Source of the DNA: JBGSKV01 sp041740975
GTDB taxonomy: Bacteria; Bdellovibrionota_B; Oligoflexia; Oligoflexales; JALZUQ01
NCBI GenBank assembly: GCA_041740975.1
Contig: JBGSKV010000017.1
Location: 22,999 to 86,998 of the forward strand
Reading direction: 5' to 3'
DNA length: 64,000 nucleotides
Made by a program: the position numbers and the translations under genes. This document shows, piece by piece, positions 60,610-64,000 of the stretch; within the stretch, counting starts at the first letter, position 1, and every line of letters starts with the position of its first letter. Below the pieces are notes generated by a model that was given only the letters and a program-made list of their open reading frames with translations, was not told the origin of the DNA and made no database searches.

Positions 60610-63071
60610 ACTAAGCCCTCTCCGCCAGTTTCGGACCTCTTCTTGAACTCACTACCTTGCCATATAAAACACTCCTCAGTATTGGGATCGATTGCTGCGT
60701 ACCTAATCCATTCATTTTCAATCCACTGAAAAATTTCTGGGCTCTTTCTCGCGGCTTTCAACGCGACCTCTGGGGAGTGTTCTACTACGATCATAAGGCG
60801 GACAGGTTCATGCATTTCCGTCATTTGCGATGGAAGTCCAGTTCGCAGATCACCTTGCACTCCGTTGGTCACACCCACCAGGCCATTAATATTATGTGGC
60901 AGTTTGCTTCCGGCACCGTATACATTGCTATCGACTCGAGAGAAGAAGTATTCCAAATTGATGCCGCCACAAACGGGAACGACTGCGCCCAGGATGGCGG
61001 CGAGAGTGTCACCTTCTAAATCGGTTGCGGCATCGTAAGATTGTAAGAAAGCACGCCGATCCAGAAAAACACCTTTGGTAAGACTTCTTTTTCCCACAAT
61101 GCATAGAGCATTATTTGCGTGATTCATTTCAGGTCGTGGCTCAAATATGGCCGCAGATCTCAACTTCACATGCTTTCTGGCCGCTGATGGAGATATTTTG
61201 GTGCTTACCAATTCAAACTTCTTGCAACGCTCTTTAGCGTTGTGGTCCAGTGCCTGATGCATTTTTTCACGAAAGTGTTTAAAAATAGCTCGTTGTTCAA
61301 CTGATAAGTGCTCGACATCAAAATAAGAAACTTCGTCCGTCGTCGTATTATGCATAGCTGGTACAAATCTAGTCTCGTCAGGAATGGAAATGCCGGAATC
61401 TCGCAATATTTCCCGCACTTCACTTTGATTTGCCATCCAAGCAAATGATCTAGAATTTGGCGACCCGTGCTTTCCCGAACAAGCGCCACAATCATATGCG
61501 GCAAAGTGCGGATTATTCACACTGGATGAACCATGCGCCAGCAGAATAACTAGAGGGGCAAATTCTTCTGTCATCCCTATGCTTTTAAGAACAGATCGAA
61601 CTCGCTCGGCCATTTCGAAGTAAGAATAACCTGCATAGAAACCTTGATCATTGAGATCCTCATTGACTCGTAGAATTTCCAAGTCTGTCCGATGGGTCGA
61701 GATCTTTTTATTCAGCACCGCAAACCGAAGAAAAGGCTGGAATACTGCGAAAGCCAAACGTATAGCCGCAAATGCGCCAAAAACTTGCGTGATCAGCCAG
61801 CCACGGAATAATGTATTAGCCTTGTGCCCATTCATTTGTGAAGGCATACGTATACGTTTTTTAAGGTGCGCATTTTCTCGGGAAACCTCTCGAACCATAT
61901 GCTTTGGTTTTACTGGTAAGGGGCAATGCTTCGCAGGTCGTTGACTATGTAGACTCTGATATAGGAAGTCTATGCCAAAGAAACCCGGAGTTCCGAAAGT
62001 TTCAATTTGCGGGTCAAAACTTTCTAAATGCCGACGAATGGAGCAAGAACGATCGTCAAGGCAAAACAAAACCTGCACTTTTGTAGACTGTGGCTTAAAT
62101 GATTTTCTACGAAGGGAATTTTGAATGCTGTCGATCGCTTCATCGTAATAACTCCACTCGTACGATGAATGCCAAAGTTTTTTTACGAACAAAATTTCAC
62201 TGTGTTTTTTAATCATTGTTTTCGAGTTCGAGAACTTCTCGACGACACCGGCATACTCCGAAACTGGCCTGAAAGTTAAGGATTTTTTTCGATAAAGCCA
62301 GCCCAGCTCAAAGCATAACTCCAACGCCAAAAGATGTTTGAGGCGAAGAGTTCGGCGGCTATGCAAAAAATCAGGGTGTTTTTCAATAACTCGAACCATG
62401 CCAGCCCATCCGGGGTGAGTCAGAAGCATCTCTGTTATATAGGTCTGGAAAAGAGCTTCGTCGCCCACAATTTTTTGCAAACAATGCAAGACGACATCCT
62501 CTGGCTCTAGTTTGAAAAGCTTTCGACATTCTTTGTCAGTCAAAGGCTTGATAGGCAAAGAAGACTCCTCTATGATTTTTCCAATACATTCCCAAAAATC
62601 CAAGTGGATGTGCGGCAACCTCCAGATAGAAATACCTTGATCAAGATAGTTGCCTAAAATCTTGAAAATTATCGGTTGCGCCCGCTTATCGATATCGAGC
62701 CCTATTTCGGCAAGCCACATTTGTCTTAAGCCACAAACCGCTTGCCCTAGGGGCTTAACGTCGAGGCTCCCATCAATCAGGTCAAACATTTTCTGTTGAA
62801 ATATCAGCATCTCAGCTTCGTTGGCAAAATGTTCTCGCAAAGCTTTGCTAATACCTTTTGGACTAATTCTTCCCGCACGAAACGCCTCACCATAGAATGT
62901 CGTTTCCATATAGCAGTTTGCACCGTATACGGATGATGCTGATTGCAGCGCCTCATGAAAAGTTTGCCACTGAAAAGCCTGCAAAGTATTCTGATGGATA
63001 AAGTCCTTTAGCGGAAACTGATCGGGTAAGACCAAGCTCACCGAATCTAAGCATTTGTCCAAGTTAAACAT
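60606..63071 (-). CDS. dabA: Inorganic-carbon transporter subunit DabA (DUF2309)
   Basis: 821 residues. DabA/UPF0753 motifs: N-terminal FIHQNTLQAFQ, CLDDRSCSIRRHLESF (Zn Cys near 337 and Asp near 339), AHGSSSVNNPHFAAYDCGACSG (Zn His near 510, Cys near 527), and the C-terminal VRLMIVVEHSPEVALKA. These residues form the beta-carbonic-anhydrase-like zinc site. DabAB takes up CO2 vectorially as bicarbonate. Stop overlaps dabB start; start overlaps the SulP stop, so the three are one operon. In a heterotroph this supplies bicarbonate for carboxylations. Confidence 0.95.
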   Translation of the reverse strand: MFNLDKCLDSVSLVLPDQFPLKDFIHQNTLQAFQWQTFHEALQSASSVYGANCYMETTFYGEAFRAGRISPKGISKALREHFANEAEMLIFQQKMFDLIDGSLDVKPLGQAVCGLRQMWLAEIGLDIDKRAQPIIFKILGNYLDQGISIWRLPHIHLDFWECIGKIIEESSLPIKPLTDKECRKLFKLEPEDVVLHCLQKIVGDEALFQTYITEMLLTHPGWAGMVRVIEKHPDFLHSRRTLRLKHLLALELCFELGWLYRKKSLTFRPVSEYAGVVEKFSNSKTMIKKHSEILFVKKLWHSSYEWSYYDEAIDSIQNSLRRKSFKPQSTKVQVLFCLDDRSCSIRRHLESFDPQIETFGTPGFFGIDFLYQSLHSQRPAKHCPLPVKPKHMVREVSRENAHLKKRIRMPSQMNGHKANTLFRGWLITQVFGAFAAIRLAFAVFQPFLRFAVLNKKISTHRTDLEILRVNEDLNDQGFYAGYSYFEMAERVRSVLKSIGMTEEFAPLVILLAHGSSSVNNPHFAAYDCGACSGKHGSPNSRSFAWMANQSEVREILRDSGISIPDETRFVPAMHNTTTDEVSYFDVEHLSVEQRAIFKHFREKMHQALDHNAKERCKKFELVSTKISPSAARKHVKLRSAAIFEPRPEMNHANNALCIVGKRSLTKGVFLDRRAFLQSYDAATDLEGDTLAAILGAVVPVCGGINLEYFFSRVDSNVYGAGSKLPHNINGLVGVTNGVQGDLRTGLPSQMTEMHEPVRLMIVVEHSPEVALKAARKSPEIFQWIENEWIRYAAIDPNTEECFIWQGSEFKKRSETGGEGLV

Positions 63072-64000
63072 AGGGTTTGTCCACTGAAAGGGAGGCTTTA
63101 GTTTCTTCTAGTATTTCGACGACTTCTAAAACTTTGGCATTTGCCGGTTTGCGCCGCGAACGTCCTGAAAGTGGATGGCCGGTTATCGGCATATGAATTC
63201 TTGAAAAGTGAGTCGAGAAATTAAATTCAATTTCGCTATGATCATCTTGGTAGCGCTTTAAATGTTCCATGACCGTATGGTCGACAAATTTTGCAGATCG
63301 CAAATTGATCTCAATATTTCGTTTGCCTACATGCGGATCAATTGTCTTTTTTAGTAGAAGAAAATTTGAAAAAACAATGGGACCCTTGATTGCTACTAAC
63401 GCGACTTCGTCCGACGAAGTTACCAAAGCTGGTAAATGAAAAAGACTTTTCAAGCTGCGTGTACGCATAGCATTCAAAGCCAATTCTATAGCAAATCCCG
63501 TCAGCACACCTATAAGAACATCCGTTAGAAGCGATGTCACAAAGCTTGCCATGAATACTGCAAATTGATCCCAACCCAAATGCCACATATGTCGAAATGT
63601 TTTTGGATGTGTTAGCCGAAAACCAACTATTACGAGCACTGCTGCGAGGGATGCCAATGGAATCTCATGCAGAAGTTTAGGAAAGAGTATGACAAATAAT
63701 AAAATAAACACGCCATGGAAAAAATTTGACCAACGTGTACGTGCACCACTGGAAATATTTGCTGAGCTTCGAACAATTTCATTAATGATAGGTAGACCCC
63801 CAATCATTCCTGAAGCGACAGTACAGACTCCTTTTGCACAAAGGTCTTTGTTGAAATTGCTTTTCCTGCGGAGAGGATCAATCTTATCGACTGCGTAGGC
63901 GCTGAGTACAGATTCAATCGATGCAACCAGCGCAATGGTCACAATCATATGAATCGAATTTGTGCTAGTTAATTGACTGAAATCGGGCGTAATCAGAAAC
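63064..64000 (-). CDS. SulP-family anion transporter, 5' end outside window
   Basis: About 310 residues are visible and the frame is open to the window edge, so the N-terminal helices are missing from view. Visible: membrane segments, SIESVLSAYAVDKID (the SulP motif), GMIGGLPIINEIVRSSANISSGARTRWSNFFHG, GVLTGFAIELALNA and a C-terminal STAS domain (from about residue 175). SulP proteins near dabAB are often bicarbonate (BicA-like) transporters; here it overlaps dabA by eight bases, so that role is likely, though sulfate transport is not excluded. The apparent ATG at 63948 is internal. Confidence 0.88.
   Translation of the reverse strand, partial: FLITPDFSQLTSTNSIHMIVTIALVASIESVLSAYAVDKIDPLRRKSNFNKDLCAKGVCTVASGMIGGLPIINEIVRSSANISSGARTRWSNFFHGVFILLFVILFPKLLHEIPLASLAAVLVIVGFRLTHPKTFRHMWHLGWDQFAVFMASFVTSLLTDVLIGVLTGFAIELALNAMRTRSLKSLFHLPALVTSSDEVALVAIKGPIVFSNFLLLKKTIDPHVGKRNIEINLRSAKFVDHTVMEHLKRYQDDHSEIEFNFSTHFSRIHMPITGHPLSGRSRRKPANAKVLEVVEILEETKASLSVDKPYV

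Noticed and set aside
1..64000. CRISPR arrays, phage structural genes or rRNA genes
   Set aside because: No regular spaced repeats, phage morphogenesis genes or rRNA segments were seen.

Overview
The window is about 44-46% GC and almost certainly chromosomal DNA of a Gram-negative bacterium: it carries lpxC (lipid A), several lipobox lipoproteins, a UbiD-family decarboxylase and a class II ribonucleotide reductase. The mix of lpxC, an RNase Y-like protein, single-domain PilZ/HAMP/Smr proteins, many orphan lipoproteins and frequent TTG/GTG starts fits the Bdellovibrionota/Oligoflexia or a related former-deltaproteobacterial lineage. That placement is inference from gene content; there is no rRNA in the window.

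Layout. 0.2-8.2 kb: orphan exported proteins, a signalling operon (vWA protein, Zn-ribbon/Ser-Thr kinase/FHA protein, small DUF5808-like protein), and a TMTC-like membrane TPR glycosyltransferase candidate. 8.4-17.2 kb: accessory region with a broken kinase-like ORF, a 1112-residue repeat lipoprotein ending in a DUF1554-like domain, and a degenerate tandem insertion at tRNA-Ser(GGA). The insertion shows two truncated tyrosine recombinases, a 29-bp duplicated attachment site, a frameshifted MNT nucleotidyltransferase, an O-antigen ligase-like protein, a lipoprotein, an IS91-type transposase remnant and a REP-like inverted repeat. 17.3-23.7 kb: gloB, an AraC-type regulator, a HAD phosphatase, a complete topoisomerase VI operon (top6B-top6A), a cluster of DnaA-box-like 9-mers, and rplT-rpmI. 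24-31.8 kb: an RNase Y-like protein with a degenerate KH region, a TPR protein, dnaK, a ComEC-like channel and lpxC. 32-37.5 kb: an apparent operon tetR - TPR - unknown - divergent crotonase-fold protein - pyrF. 37.6-45 kb: an anchored periplasmic protein, nrdJ behind a pair of NrdR-box-like sites with a DnaA-box match between them, and a DUF2339 membrane protein. 45-55.3 kb: ubiD-like, recN, PilZ, exonuclease III, a two-component system, then Smr-prmA-rsmE-HAMP protein and initiator tRNA-fMet with a near-consensus promoter. 55.3-64 kb: a lipoprotein, a DUF3095 protein, an exported nucleotidyltransferase-fold protein, and the inorganic-carbon uptake operon sulP(partial)-dabA-dabB.

Most of the window is housekeeping. 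The parts that stand out are the bacterial topoisomerase VI pair beside a DnaA-box cluster, the NrdR/DnaA control region of nrdJ, the kinase/vWA/FHA operon, the altered RNase Y, the TetR-linked divergent beta-oxidation-like operon, and the decaying tRNA-Ser island with two genes that a small slip in a repeat or homopolymer would restore. No CRISPR array, rRNA operon or complete prophage was seen.
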